DNA of 64,000 nucleotides from an uncultured Clostridium sp. (GCA_900557195.1 USRT01000002.1:62001-126000); one strand, 5' to 3'. Positions 17,634-27,630 are shown, numbered from the stretch's first letter. A program made the numbers and translations. Notes: a model not told the origin generated them from the letters alone.

Positions 17634-18329
17634 TTAATCATCTTTTCCATTTTGAATAACTCTTGATACTTCTTCTAATGATGCTATATCAGAGACTACA
17701 TCATTTATATCTATTCCATCTTTATATCTTCCAATAACTATAAGTTCTCTAAATTTATCTTTTTTATATTCAGCTTTTTCGTCATATCTAATTTGTTTAA
17801 TATTAATATTATAACTTTTTAATATATCTCTTATTTTTGGAATAACCTCTTTCATTTCTTTAGCATATAAATTTAAATTTATAACATTAAATGATGCTAA
17901 ATTATCTGATATTTTATGTGAATATCTTAATATTAGATATGCAAGTATTGTTGTTATAATAGCTGCTAAATAAAAACCTGTCCCTACAGTAAGTCCAATA
18001 CAAGTAACACACAAAAGACTTGCTGCAGTAGTTAATCCTTTAACATCAAATCCTTCTCTTAAAATAGTTCCTGCACCAATAAATCCTATTCCAGATAATA
18101 ATTGTGCTGGTATTCTAGTTACGTCTGTATTAGTTTTATTTCCTATATATTCTCCACAAAGCATAACAAGTACTGCACTTGCTCCTACCAGTGCATGTGT
18201 TCTAAAACCTGCTGGTTTATTCCAAGCCTCCCTTTCTAGTCCTATTATTCCAGCAAGAAGTATTCCTATTAAAATTCTTATAATTGCAGTAAAATAAAAA
18301 GAATTTGTAATTTCATTAAACAACTCCAT
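17634..18329 (-). CDS. MgtC/SapB family membrane protein
   Basis: 231 residues. The N-terminal half has several hydrophobic spans with the family block RILIGILLAGIIGLERE, AGFRTHALVGASAVLVM and GIGFIGAGTILR. The C-terminal half is a soluble ACT-like domain. MgtC proteins are linked to Mg2+ homeostasis and F1Fo-ATPase modulation in other bacteria. GGAGG precedes the ATG. It is probably co-transcribed with the transglutaminase-like gene. Confidence 0.85.
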   Translation of the reverse strand: MELFNEITNSFYFTAIIRILIGILLAGIIGLEREAWNKPAGFRTHALVGASAVLVMLCGEYIGNKTNTDVTRIPAQLLSGIGFIGAGTILREGFDVKGLTTAASLLCVTCIGLTVGTGFYLAAIITTILAYLILRYSHKISDNLASFNVINLNLYAKEMKEVIPKIRDILKSYNINIKQIRYDEKAEYKKDKFRELIVIGRYKDGIDINDVVSDIASLEEVSRVIQNGKDD

Positions 18330-18681
18330 TTAAATCCTCCTATAACATATATTTTTATTATATCACACTAATTTTTTTTAGCATAGAAGATTTTATTATT
18401 TTTATTTGGTTTTTATTACTAAAAGTTACTACTTAGTATTAATTTCTAAAACACATATAAAATTAGTCTGTAGTCTGTGTATTTATATATAAATACACAG
18501 GCTACTACTCTACTATTTAAATTATTTAGATTTATTTAATGATAACTAGTAAGATAGTGTCTTTACAGAAAAATAATATTTTAATAGTATCCTTAAAATT
18601 TTTTAATATTAATTTAATAAAAAAAGGAATACTTACTAATAATTATCCTTATTAGAAGCACCCCTAAAAAATTCTTTTATT
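18330..18681. other. A+T-rich gap with a perfect 26-bp palindrome
   Basis: No gene seen. The notable feature is a perfect palindrome at 18475-18500 (CTGTGTATTTATA and its complement), flanked by GTAG/CTAC that lengthens the stem. No T-tract adjoins, so it is either a weak bidirectional terminator for spoIVB or a protein-binding palindrome. Confidence 0.5.
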
Positions 18682-19935
18682 TTAAGTAGTTTTCATCTGT
18701 TTTATCATCATATCTGCAAACACTCCATATCCAACTGTAGGATCATTTACTAATACATGTGTTACAGAGCCAACAAACTTTCCATTTTGCATTATAGGTG
18801 AACCACTCATACCTTGAACTATTCCACCAGTTTTCTCTAATAATCTTTCATCTGTTATCTTAATTAACATACTTTTATTATCATAGTTATTACTTGTATA
18901 CACCTTTTGAATTTGAATTTTGTAATTTTCCTTTTTTCCATCCTCTAGCTCGCAAATAATCTCTGCCTCACCTTGTTTTATCTCATCTCTTAGAGCTACT
19001 TCTACTTCATCATTAGAACTTATTCCTAATTTACTTTTTTGACTCACAGTTCCATATATACCAAATGACGTATTTTTAAATACATCTCCAATTTTCTCTC
19101 CTGTTTCTATACTTCCTTTAATTTCCCCTGGCTTCCCTTTTTCACCTTTTGTTATTGAAACAATGTTAGTAGTAACCAATTCTCCATTTGCTATATTAAC
19201 AACTTCACCTGTATCTACATCTGTTATTCCATGACCTAATGCACAAAACATTCCTGTTTCTGGTTCGAAAAAACTTGCAGTTCCAACTCCCCCTTGGGCA
19301 TCTCTCACCCATAAACCTAATTTGTATTCACTACTAGATGTTTTTACAGGAGTAATATTAGTTATTTTAGTATCAGAATCTCTAACATATTTTACTTCTA
19401 TTTTGTCGCCTTTAGATTTATTAACTGTATCTATTAACTCTGATATACATGTTACTGTAACATCATCAATTTCAACTATCATATCTCCTTCTTTCAAGCC
19501 TGTATTTTCATATGGCTTATAATTATTTTTGTCTTCTCCTTGCACCTCTGACATTCCAACAACCATTACTCCTTTTGTATATAATTTAAGTCCTATTGCA
19601 TTTCCTAAAGGTACTACTTTTGTTCTTTTTATTACATTAACTTCAACCTGTTTTAATGGTATACTATTAAATAAATTTAAACTTATATTTGTTTTTCCAA
19701 TTTGATTTGCTTTATTTTCTGTAAGATTAGTTGCTGCCTGCATGGTTTTACTATTAGTTAGTAACTTAGAATCCAAATTTCCTACTTCTTTTATTTGAAC
19801 TCCATAAATTCTGTTTAAATTAATGCTCTCTCCTTCAAATACAATTATATTATTTGGAAACAAAGTTATATATGCTACATATATATATATTATAATTAAT
19901 AAAAAAATAAATAAAATTGGTCTTATTTTTTTCAT
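18682..19935 (-). CDS. spoIVB: SpoIVB serine peptidase (S55)
   Basis: Forespore-secreted serine protease that cleaves SpoIVFA to trigger pro-sigma-K processing in Bacillus. 417 residues: an N-terminal membrane anchor (6-26), a PDZ domain (GLKEGDMIVEIDD) and an S55 peptidase domain with His235 (ALGHGITD) and Ser377 (QGMSGSPI). The ATG at 19935 is chosen because GAGGT is well placed before it; an upstream GTG lies inside that site. It is 51 bp downstream of the pilus-cluster gene at 19987 and could be read from it. Confidence 0.93.
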   Translation of the reverse strand: MKKIRPILFIFLLIIIYIYVAYITLFPNNIIVFEGESINLNRIYGVQIKEVGNLDSKLLTNSKTMQAATNLTENKANQIGKTNISLNLFNSIPLKQVEVNVIKRTKVVPLGNAIGLKLYTKGVMVVGMSEVQGEDKNNYKPYENTGLKEGDMIVEIDDVTVTCISELIDTVNKSKGDKIEVKYVRDSDTKITNITPVKTSSSEYKLGLWVRDAQGGVGTASFFEPETGMFCALGHGITDVDTGEVVNIANGELVTTNIVSITKGEKGKPGEIKGSIETGEKIGDVFKNTSFGIYGTVSQKSKLGISSNDEVEVALRDEIKQGEAEIICELEDGKKENYKIQIQKVYTSNNYDNKSMLIKITDERLLEKTGGIVQGMSGSPIMQNGKFVGSVTHVLVNDPTVGYGVFADMMIKQMKTT

Positions 19936-19986
19936 AAAATACCTCACTTATTTTATGATAACCAATTTTATTTATTTTTAAACAAT

Positions 19987-21513
19987 TTACTTTCTCAAAT
20001 CATATTTTTCTCTTGCTAAACTAGTAAAATATATTGTTCTTATCTTGTTTAATCCCTCTTTAGTATATAAAATATTTCCACTTTCATCTGTTATCTCTCC
20101 ATTTACAACTTGTTCAAAACTATATACTTCTGACAAATTAGCAATACATTTATAACAATTCAGATAATTTTTCTTTGTATTATTTACTATATGAGGATAA
20201 TAATAGTATGTAGTACTATTTTTCTCTATTTTTATTTTTTGTCTACTTAAATTTCGTTTTGAATAAGCAGTAATTGCAAAACTGTCATTATTTGCTGTTT
20301 CTTTAATAAGCTCTTTACAATTTAATGTATGATAATTTCCATCATTTGCAAGAACAATTAAATCATTTTTATTTATAAACTCTGTATTTGTATTACTTAC
20401 TACAGTAGCATAATTATTGTAATATTTTCCTTTTATAGATAATCCTTGCACAAATGATGTCATACAAACTTTAGTAGTAATATTTTCCCAATCTGTTTCT
20501 TTTAAATTAGGAAGCACAAATTCATAATTTGCAGTTGAAAATTGATTATAATTAGCAATTGAATTCATTAAACCATCCTCTATTTTCTTTCTTATAACTG
20601 CTTCTTTATGCATATAAAATATAGAATCTCTATTTTCTGGTATATTATTATCATTAATTTCAAAAATATTCTCATTTTCTATAGTTTTGTTTATAGTAAA
20701 TTTTAGCTTTTCTAAAGTATTACCATCTATGGCATCTTTTGGTTTTATATTTTTTAGATTTTCTGTTACCCATTTTGTAAATTTATATGATTCTATATAA
20801 TATTCTAAGGCACTTGTACTTTCATAAGTATTTTCATCTTGCAAAATTAAATTATCTTCATTCTTTATTTGAAAATCTGTTAAGACTTCTTTTTCAATTT
20901 TTAAATCATCATAATAAATATTACTTATTTGTTCTCCATTATCAATTTTATTTTTTGAATCATCATCTATTTTTCTTATATCAATTAAATATCCTGATCT
21001 GTTTACAATTTCTCCATTTACTTTTCCAAAAACAGATATATAATTATCTAATGTATAATTAACAATAAAATCGTAATCATTTGATTTTACATATCTACAG
21101 GAATAATATTCATATGGTTTTAATCCATATTCATAATTATTATTTTCAACATTTTTATATTTACTTTGAATAAAAAAGCCATCATATAAATTAAATAATA
21201 TTGCAGGTGTATAGTCTTTTAAAGAATTACTATTATATCCGCTAGTAGAAAATTTATTTGCAAGTGTTTTATAAAAAATTTCTATTGCATATCCAACTTC
21301 CTGCTCTTTTTCCTTTATTGACATTTTTTTATTTTCTTTATTTGTATTCAATTCAAATGCTTTTATTCCATCATATGTTGCATCACTTATTCTTGAATTG
21401 TACTCTGTTTGCATATTTACTTCTTCTATTTTTGACCCCATATATCCTGAAAGCAAAAAAGAGATTGGTACTATAATAATTATGAATATAACTGCAAAAT
21501 GTTGTAATTTCAT
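19987..21513 (-). CDS. Large membrane-anchored protein of the pilus-like cluster
   Basis: 508 residues, not recognised. One N-terminal hydrophobic segment (residues 7-23), then a long hydrophilic, Asn/Tyr-rich extracellular-type domain with no motif I can name. RBS GGTGGATAAAT precedes the ATG. It is the last gene of the Tad-like run, 26 bp after the gene at 21539. By position and topology it could be a minor pilin, tip protein or assembly factor; that is inference. Confidence 0.6.
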   Translation of the reverse strand: MKLQHFAVIFIIIIVPISFLLSGYMGSKIEEVNMQTEYNSRISDATYDGIKAFELNTNKENKKMSIKEKEQEVGYAIEIFYKTLANKFSTSGYNSNSLKDYTPAILFNLYDGFFIQSKYKNVENNNYEYGLKPYEYYSCRYVKSNDYDFIVNYTLDNYISVFGKVNGEIVNRSGYLIDIRKIDDDSKNKIDNGEQISNIYYDDLKIEKEVLTDFQIKNEDNLILQDENTYESTSALEYYIESYKFTKWVTENLKNIKPKDAIDGNTLEKLKFTINKTIENENIFEINDNNIPENRDSIFYMHKEAVIRKKIEDGLMNSIANYNQFSTANYEFVLPNLKETDWENITTKVCMTSFVQGLSIKGKYYNNYATVVSNTNTEFINKNDLIVLANDGNYHTLNCKELIKETANNDSFAITAYSKRNLSRQKIKIEKNSTTYYYYPHIVNNTKKNYLNCYKCIANLSEVYSFEQVVNGEITDESGNILYTKEGLNKIRTIYFTSLAREKYDLRK

Positions 21514-21538
21514 ATTTATCCACCTTTCTCTTTTTTAT

Positions 21539-22064
21539 TTATATATTTCCATCTATTAATATTATACCACTATCAGATGCTGCAATCTCATATGTATCTT
21601 CAGATACTTTATAAAATATATTTCTTAAAACTTGACCTAATGTTTTATTAGTATTTTTTACATTTACACTAATAATATCTCCTTCTTTTAATACTATTTT
21701 TCCATCATTTCCAAGTCTTTCTTCTATTTGACTTGTATAGATATTATAATATAAATTTTCTCCTATTTTTGTTTTATCACTATTGTTTGCTTCAATATTT
21801 GGGTTTTCATCTAGTATTTGTATCTCTATTTCTATATCTAATGGTATAACTCCACCTAAACTTGCTGCTCCGTATATATCCATTATAATCATCTAATGTA
21901 AGAACTCCTTTTTTTCTAACTCTATCTACAAACTCAGATGTTTCGGCTTGAACAGATAACTGTGATATATCATCCAATCTATCAGAAACAGCCATCATTG
22001 GAAATATAAACATAAGTATTGCAGCTAAAAATATTGCTACTATTGTAATTACACTATCTTCCAT
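21539..22064 (-). CDS. Pilus-cluster membrane-anchored protein (needs +1 shift at CGG)
   Basis: 174 residues after correction. The ATG at 22064 follows AGGAGGTTATC. The N terminus has a hydrophobic segment (MEDSVITIVAIFLAAILMF). At 21872-21870 the frame reaches CGG followed by A; dropping the C gives GGA and continues AASLGGVIPLDIEIEIQILD to a stop at 21539. Without the shift the frame closes after 20 more codons, leaving the second half orphaned without a ribosome binding site. Function unknown; it sits between pilin-like genes and the large protein at 19987. Confidence 0.75.
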
Positions 22065-22120
22065 GATAACCTCCTCTATTCTGGCCAAAGTGACGTTTCT
22101 CTTGTACACTTTTGTCCTCT

Positions 22121-22706
22121 CTAACTAATAATTGTATAATAAATAAAAGTCTTTTCTTTTCCATCTATCATAGACTTTCCTATTTCTTCTACAAATCTCA
22201 AATTATCATTAAAATCTGTATTAATTAAGCCCTCATAATTATTCCCATCATAAATTCCACCATAAAGTAATATACTAGTATGATTATTTATTTCTTCTTC
22301 CTTACTTGTCCAATTTTCGTTTCTTTTTATTTCAGCTTCTATGTTAAAACATTCTATTTTTTCTAAACTTTTGTTAGATGTATATAATAAGATATTCTGT
22401 ATATTATATACATCTCCAGTATTTTGATTATAATTTCCTTTTCTTAAATATATAACTTCTTCTGAATCTTGATAATTAAATATGCTAGAAATAACAGTTT
22501 CTAATCCAACAATTCTTTTTTGTTTAATTATAGGATTTTCTTTTTCATAATCTTTAATTTCATAATATAAATTTTCATCTTTTGAATATAAAACAGCATT
22601 ACCGCACATGTTTTATTCTTCCAAATAGCATAAAACTAATTGTAAGTGCTAAACAAAAAACTATTACTCCAAATGCAATTTTTATTGCATGTACTGCATT
22701 TTCCAT
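22121..22706 (-). CDS. Pilin-like protein 6 (needs +1 shift at CGG)
   Basis: 194 residues after correction. From the ATG at 22706 (AAGGTAGTG upstream) 34 residues read in one frame and give the same kind of N terminus as the neighbouring genes (MENAVHAIKIAFGVIVFCLA). Codon 35 is CGG (22604-22602) followed by T, and the next zero-frame codon is a stop. Dropping the C gives GGT and continues NAVLYSKDENLYYEI to 22121. Without the shift, one half has only the membrane anchor and the other has none. Confidence 0.75.
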
Positions 22707-22721
22707 TTATGAATCACTACC

Positions 22722-23165
22722 TTATAATTCTTTAAAATTAATTGCTGATACTATTCCTTTTTGTTTATCATAAATCAATATAATTTCATAAAACTTTCCT
22801 GTTTTTAATGAACTTTTAACATTATCGATTTGTGTATTAAGACTGCTATCAGCTATAACTGCTGTAAAATTAGAAGTATTTTCACTTTGAGAATTATAAA
22901 ATGCAAATATTCCTGTTTCTTTATTAGTAGAATTTACAATGTTATGTTGCTTCATTACATCACATAATTCTCTTGCTTTAGTTCCACTTGCTTTTCCTTC
23001 AAAATTAATAAATTTTGAATTATATGCTTGTAATTCATATTCAGTCATATTTATATTTTTACCTATTCCTACCGCTTGGTTGTAAAAATACATTCCTAGA
23101 ACTATAATTAGTACTGCTAATATTATTGAACCTGCAATTATTAATGCTTTTGATGCATTTTCCAT
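22722..23165 (-). CDS. Pilin-like protein 5
   Basis: 147 residues. The first ~30 (MENASKALIIAGSIILAVLI) are almost identical to the next gene and form a hydrophobic helix after a short polar head, as in pilins and pseudopilins, but I see no classic Gly-cleavage leader. A shared MTEYELQAYNSKF segment and REL/QLCD region follow. RBS AGAGGATAAAAAA. One of six tandem paralogues in the cluster. Confidence 0.7.
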   Translation of the reverse strand: MENASKALIIAGSIILAVLIIVLGMYFYNQAVGIGKNINMTEYELQAYNSKFINFEGKASGTKARELCDVMKQHNIVNSTNKETGIFAFYNSQSENTSNFTAVIADSSLNTQIDNVKSSLKTGKFYEIILIYDKQKGIVSAINFKEL

Positions 23166-23255
23166 TTTTTTATCCTCTTGCTTTTCATTATTTTAGGTTT
23201 TATTAAAGGTTTTCCTATTCCTTTTTATTACTTTTAATATATGACTTCATCGGTC

Positions 23256-23687
23256 TTAATATCCTGTTGTAGCTCGAATTCCTATGTTAGTTACCAATCC
23301 TGTAGATATATCATATCCAATAGTTACATCATATGTTAAACCTTCTTGGATATATGATTTTCTTGCTCTTCCTTGTCCTATTTTTGAGCTATCTGTTGCA
23401 GCTGCATCTTGTGAAACTTCTGCAACACCTACTTGTTTAGTTGGTTCATTAACATATGCTGCATTATGATTTTCTATTGCATCACATAATTGTTTTGCCT
23501 GCGAACCTGTTACTTTCCCTTCATACATAGTAAACTTAGAATTAAACTGTTGAATTTCATATTCCGTCATATTTATATTTTTTCCAGTTCCTGCCGCTAA
23601 GTTATAAAAATACATTCCCAATATTATAATTAATACTGCTAATATTATAGAACCTGCTATTATTAGTGCTTTTGACGCATTTTCCAT
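23256..23687 (-). CDS. Pilin-like protein 4
   Basis: 143 residues, the closest paralogue of the gene at 22722: MENASKALIIAGSIILAVLI, then GKNINMTEYEIQQFNSKF and KQLCDAIENHN. It ends in a short domain with TYDVTIGYDISTG. AAGGAGG precedes the ATG. Recent tandem duplication with 22722-23165 is likely. Confidence 0.7.
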   Translation of the reverse strand: MENASKALIIAGSIILAVLIIILGMYFYNLAAGTGKNINMTEYEIQQFNSKFTMYEGKVTGSQAKQLCDAIENHNAAYVNEPTKQVGVAEVSQDAAATDSSKIGQGRARKSYIQEGLTYDVTIGYDISTGLVTNIGIRATTGY

Positions 23688-23754
23688 ATTTATTTCCTCC
23701 TTAGTTTTTATTTATATAATTTTAGATTTTTACTCTAAAATTTAATACTATAGC

Positions 23755-24183
23755 TTAAACTTCTTCAAATTTCAAATAACTTATATTTTTTGTTTTATCA
23801 TGATATTTTATTTGATTACATTTGAATTTCTTATTCGAATAATGTTTTATAAACTCTTCGATTCCCAAATTATAAATCGATTCCATTGTTATAACTTCTT
23901 TTTTTTCTAAAAATTTTATTTCTATTTTTATAGAATTTGTATCATTTGTTATATATTTTAAATTTTCATCTTTATATATTCCATAAAATTCATTTTTATC
24001 TATTGCTTTATTTATTACTGTAATTAAATCTGTTCCTGTAATTATATCTTTAGTATATTTTTCAAATTCTTTATTATTTTTATTTGATTCTGCATTAATT
24101 ATATTATGATGGTATATTCCCAAAATAAATATTAATGTTATAAATAAAAATATACATATAATTATAAAAAGTTTTTGTTTCAT
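23755..24183 (-). CDS. Pilin-like protein 3 (divergent)
   Basis: 142 residues with an N-terminal hydrophobic helix (KQKLFIIICIFLFITLIFIL) that differs from the MENASKAL type. The C-terminal pattern (KKFKCNQIKYHDKTKNISYL, then EEV) matches the proteins at 24205 and 24679, so it is the same family. RBS AAAGGATTATA. Confidence 0.6.
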   Translation of the reverse strand: MKQKLFIIICIFLFITLIFILGIYHHNIINAESNKNNKEFEKYTKDIITGTDLITVINKAIDKNEFYGIYKDENLKYITNDTNSIKIEIKFLEKKEVITMESIYNLGIEEFIKHYSNKKFKCNQIKYHDKTKNISYLKFEEV

Positions 24184-24204
24184 TATAATCCTTTCTATAT
24201 TTGA

Positions 24205-24663
24205 TTATACTTCTTCATATTTTACATATTCAACTCTTTTTGTTATTTTATTTATTCTAATTTCTGAACATTTAAAAGTTTTATTTTGCTCTAAAAAATT
24301 AGTATACTCATCTTGATTAATCTTTTCAAAATTATATATTTTTTCATTTTTTGTATATACATCTATTGTAACATAATAAGAATTTTGTGTAGCTTCTTTT
24401 ACATCATATTTTAAATTATTTTCTTTTACAAAATTAGAAATAGATATAATATCGTGTGCTGTAACTTTTATCACATCTTTTCCATTTTCATAATATTTAA
24501 AAAACTCCTTATTAAAGCTAGCAGTTTCTGTTTCTTCTATTTTGACTATATTTTTTGAATTGTAGTTTTTTAACATTCCAAATACCAAACAAAGAAATGT
24601 GATTATCATTATTCCTAATATTATACTAACTGCCATTATTAGTGCTTTTGATGCGTTTTCCAC
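24205..24663 (-). CDS. Pilin-like protein 2
   Basis: 152 residues from a GTG start (AAGGAGG upstream): MENASKALIMAVSIILGIMI, then a hydrophilic domain with VTAHDIISISNFVKENN and a C-terminal KTFKCSEIRINKITKRVEYV. Paralogous to its neighbours; probably a surface or pseudopilus subunit. Confidence 0.65.
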   Translation of the reverse strand: MENASKALIMAVSIILGIMIITFLCLVFGMLKNYNSKNIVKIEETETASFNKEFFKYYENGKDVIKVTAHDIISISNFVKENNLKYDVKEATQNSYYVTIDVYTKNEKIYNFEKINQDEYTNFLEQNKTFKCSEIRINKITKRVEYVKYEEV

Positions 24664-24678
24664 GAAAGATTTTCCTCC

Positions 24679-25158
24679 TTAATCTTGAAACTGCATTTTA
24701 TAAATTTTATTACCATCATATAGTACTTTTGTGCATTTAAATTTTTTTGTTTTGAACTTTAATAGCTCGTCTAATTTTTGATCTTGTAACTTTTTAGTAT
24801 ATTGTATAATATCATCTAAGTTATAGCTACCCTTTTTAAAGAATATTGCATTTTCTATTTCATTATTTATTGTAAGAAGTATTTCCATGTCTTTATATTG
24901 ATTGTCATTTTTTGTGTTATAGTCTTTAATTAAATTAGCAATAGATATAATGTCAGTTCCATATAAATTTTCTCTATTAAAAGATTCGAATTTTTTGTTG
25001 TTTTGTGCTTGTTCCATAATGTATTCTGTATTTTGTTTTTCTTTTTGTGCTGATGATAAGTTACCTAATGTTAATGTTAATACAGTTAGTATTAGTATAG
25101 AAATAATTATACTTGATATTATAATAAGTGTTTTTGATATATTTTCTATTTTTATCAC
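24679..25158 (-). CDS. Pilin-like protein 1
   Basis: About 159 residues. The open frame extends to 25218, but the extra codons are repeat-element sequence (copy B), so I start at the GTG at 25158 (reads MIKIENISKTLIIISSIIIS), which matches the paralogues' N termini. The domain repeats the YGTDIISIANLIKDYN and KFKCTKVLYDG patterns. The repeat element abuts the start and may have displaced the original ribosome binding site. Confidence 0.6.
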   Translation of the reverse strand: MIKIENISKTLIIISSIIISILILTVLTLTLGNLSSAQKEKQNTEYIMEQAQNNKKFESFNRENLYGTDIISIANLIKDYNTKNDNQYKDMEILLTINNEIENAIFFKKGSYNLDDIIQYTKKLQDQKLDELLKFKTKKFKCTKVLYDGNKIYKMQFQD

Positions 25159-25168
25159 CAGCCTTTTT

Positions 25169-25268
25169 TGCCAAAGGGGACGGGGAATTTTGACAATTTT
25201 TAATATAAAGTTATACATATTCTTTTATTTAATTGAAAGATTGTCAAAATGCCCCGTCCCTTTTGACA
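25169..25268. repeat. GACGGGG-type long inverted repeat, copy B
   Basis: Arms of about 29 bp (25169-25197 and 25240-25268) contain GGGACGGGG flanked by CCAAAG/TTGACAAT blocks, with a ~42-bp A+T-rich loop. It lies between the TadC-like gene and the first pilin-like gene and would form a strong hairpin in the operon mRNA. Confidence 0.75.
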
Positions 25269-25279
25269 CTTCTTACATT

Positions 25280-25855
25280 TTACATAGATAATGATGAAAA
25301 AGAAACTGATAAACTTTTTATTCCTACATAGATTAATGGTATAATTAAATATCCTACGAATAATATAATCATCGGTGTGAACCCAACTGCCTTTCCTATT
25401 AATCCTTTTCTAGCAATTAATCTATCATTTGCTTCTTTTCTCTTTTCTTTATAAAACTCTCTTTCTGTTTCTAACTCATCAAAAGCTTCTTTAATTGAAA
25501 TCTTTTCAACTGCTGCTTGTAGACCTTCTATTATTCTTATTAAATCTTTGTATGAAACATCTTCTTTTAACTTTTCTAAAGCCTCATATGCACCGCTTTC
25601 ATAATTATTTAAGCATTTGTTAATTGGCTCTTTAAATATATTTGAATATCTTTCTAACCATTCTAACATTGTTTCAACACTAATTCTTTCAATATTCATT
25701 AGCATTAAAATAATAGTTTGAAATTGCATAACTTCATTTTCTTTTTCTAGCTCGCGCATTTTTATTTGGAATGTAAGAAACCATATTGGAATCATATATG
25801 ATATTCCTGCTATGATTACACATATTAAAACTTCATACCAACCGTAAATATTCAT
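25280..25855 (-). CDS. TadC-like type II secretion F-domain protein
   Basis: 191 residues: an N-terminal membrane segment, a cytoplasmic helical stretch with YKDLIRIIEGLQAAVEKISI, and C-terminal spans (FTPMIILFVGYLIIPLIYVG). This is the layout of the membrane platform proteins of Tad/type IV pilus systems. It overlaps the larger TadB-like gene by 23 bp, implying translational coupling and a two-protein platform. Confidence 0.65.
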   Translation of the reverse strand: MNIYGWYEVLICVIIAGISYMIPIWFLTFQIKMRELEKENEVMQFQTIILMLMNIERISVETMLEWLERYSNIFKEPINKCLNNYESGAYEALEKLKEDVSYKDLIRIIEGLQAAVEKISIKEAFDELETEREFYKEKRKEANDRLIARKGLIGKAVGFTPMIILFVGYLIIPLIYVGIKSLSVSFSSLSM

Positions 25856-27371
25856 TATTAATAATGTTTAATTTTTCATTAATTCTCTTTGCTGCTACAT
25901 CTAATTTTTCGTCACTTGAATTTTTATAATATTCTGTTTGTTTTAGTATTTCTTTAATATGATTATTAGTTATATTTTTTCTTCCTTTAAAAATCTTTAT
26001 GATTTCATTATCTTTTTTAGTTAATTCATCTGCTTTTATTTTATCTCTTTGTGATAAAGAACCAATAACATCATAATCTGTTGTTGGACTTGTATAAACA
26101 TAATTAATACTTACTTTATGTAGGCTAATTACTAAAAAAATTGATATAACAAATGTTAATATTACAAAAGTGATTCTATTAACATATAGCCATTCTATTT
26201 TTGTTTTAGCAGCTGAATCTTTTAATTTATTTACTATTTTCCTGTAATTTTTAGTTCCTTTTTTTGGAATAAATTGTTGTACAAATTGTTTTATTATTGG
26301 AATATTAAATAATTTATTTTGCCATGGATTTTCTTCATTCTTTATGCGAATATTAGATATAGCCCCATTATCTTTTAGTTTTCTTATTAAAGTATAACAA
26401 ATAAAAGTAATTACTAATACTAAAATTTGTATAATCATTCCTGGTTTACCATTATAAAATTCCTCAATTGCTGTCATTCCGAATTGATTAACGGCCCAAT
26501 ACTTAAGTGGTTCTAAAAATAACATTGGTAAAATACTAATTATAGATAAACTTTGAAACGTATAATCTAATTTATCTCTTTTTAATAATTCTAATTGCAT
26601 CTCTTTAGTAATATGATTTAAATTTTTTAGATATACTGATGAGCCATCTTTATCTTTCATATCTCCATATTCTTTAGTTAAATATGAAATTCCTGCAAAT
26701 TCCTTTAAATAACTATTTGGAGCTACATCATAATATTTTTCTAGTTCCGACTCTGGGTCATCAGAATTTAATATTTCATATATTCTTTCTCCTTGTCTTG
26801 CAATTTCTTTTTCTTCTTCATCTTGTATTACATCATATATCGCTTCTTCAACCATATTAACTTCATGGTAACTGTGTCTTACATCTGTAAAAAAATTAAT
26901 CTGCTGCTTTAATAATTTATTATCTACTTTATCTACCCTAGAATCTATATATAAATCCAGAAAAAATATTTCAGATATTAATAATATTGTAAGCATTAAA
27001 TAATTGTTTCTATTTAAATATATTATTAATAAAGTAGCAGGTATAATTAAAAGTAACATATTTGTTAATATTTTAGCCGTTTGTTTTCTGGTTAAATATT
27101 CATCTTGAACATTAATAATTTCTAGTCTTCTTCTTAGCTTTACTAAGTATCTTTTTATAAATGGTATTTTTAAATATATCAGATATAACTTTTGATAAAG
27201 TATCTCTGTAGAAAAACTTTTAGCTTTTGTTCCTTGGCGCAATTGTTTTATTATTTTTTGTTCTTCTTTATTAGTTAATTTTCTAACTATTAAATATGCA
27301 ATTATTATACCAAGTAATATAACTATTAATATAATTATTGCTATCTTTAAAATTTGCGAATTATCACTCAA
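25833..27371 (-). CDS. TadB-like pilus platform membrane protein
   Basis: 512 residues: one N-terminal span (9-28), a basic cytoplasmic region, paired spans near 105-145, a helical cytoplasmic segment (FTDVRHSYHEVNMVEEAIYD), further spans, and a long C-terminal tail. Consistent with the T2SSF/TadB superfamily, longer than usual. It lies between the CpaF-like ATPase and the TadC-like gene, the classical tadA-tadB-tadC order. Confidence 0.65.
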   Translation of the reverse strand: MSDNSQILKIAIIILIVILLGIIIAYLIVRKLTNKEEQKIIKQLRQGTKAKSFSTEILYQKLYLIYLKIPFIKRYLVKLRRRLEIINVQDEYLTRKQTAKILTNMLLLIIPATLLIIYLNRNNYLMLTILLISEIFFLDLYIDSRVDKVDNKLLKQQINFFTDVRHSYHEVNMVEEAIYDVIQDEEEKEIARQGERIYEILNSDDPESELEKYYDVAPNSYLKEFAGISYLTKEYGDMKDKDGSSVYLKNLNHITKEMQLELLKRDKLDYTFQSLSIISILPMLFLEPLKYWAVNQFGMTAIEEFYNGKPGMIIQILVLVITFICYTLIRKLKDNGAISNIRIKNEENPWQNKLFNIPIIKQFVQQFIPKKGTKNYRKIVNKLKDSAAKTKIEWLYVNRITFVILTFVISIFLVISLHKVSINYVYTSPTTDYDVIGSLSQRDKIKADELTKKDNEIIKIFKGRKNITNNHIKEILKQTEYYKNSSDEKLDVAAKRINEKLNIINNEYLRLV

Positions 27372-27398
27372 ACTTTTGCGCCTCCTTTTTTATTTGAA

Positions 27399-27618
27399 CA
27401 TCGGGGACGGGGTTAAATGTTCGTTTTTTGTGAACATTGGTGACAATCATTAGATGTTTATTTTTAGCACATTCTATGTCAATTCTATTCCCATTCTCAA
27501 AGTGTAAAAAATTTAATATAAATATAATAAATTAATATATTTCTTACTCTTAAGTGCTAATTAATCCCTGTCACTGGTGTTTGCTGAAGTGAACATTTAA
27601 CCACGTCCCCAATGTTCC
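27399..27618. repeat. GGGACG-type inverted repeat element, copy C (diverged)
   Basis: The left end (GAACATCGGGGACGGGGTTAA, here split at ATGTTC) and the right end (GAACATTTAACCACGTCCCC then AATGTTC) are imperfect inverted copies about 220 bp apart. GTGAACATTGGTGAC and CACTGGTG blocks pair inside. Same core as copies A, B and D but a different flank. It fills the gap between the CpaF-like and TadB-like genes. Confidence 0.6.
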
Positions 27619-27630
27619 AAAATGTTCACT

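Noticed and set aside
25159..25218. N-terminal extension of the pilin-like gene at 24679
   Set aside because: The extra codons are repeat copy B sequence and do not match the paralogues; the GTG at 25158 does.
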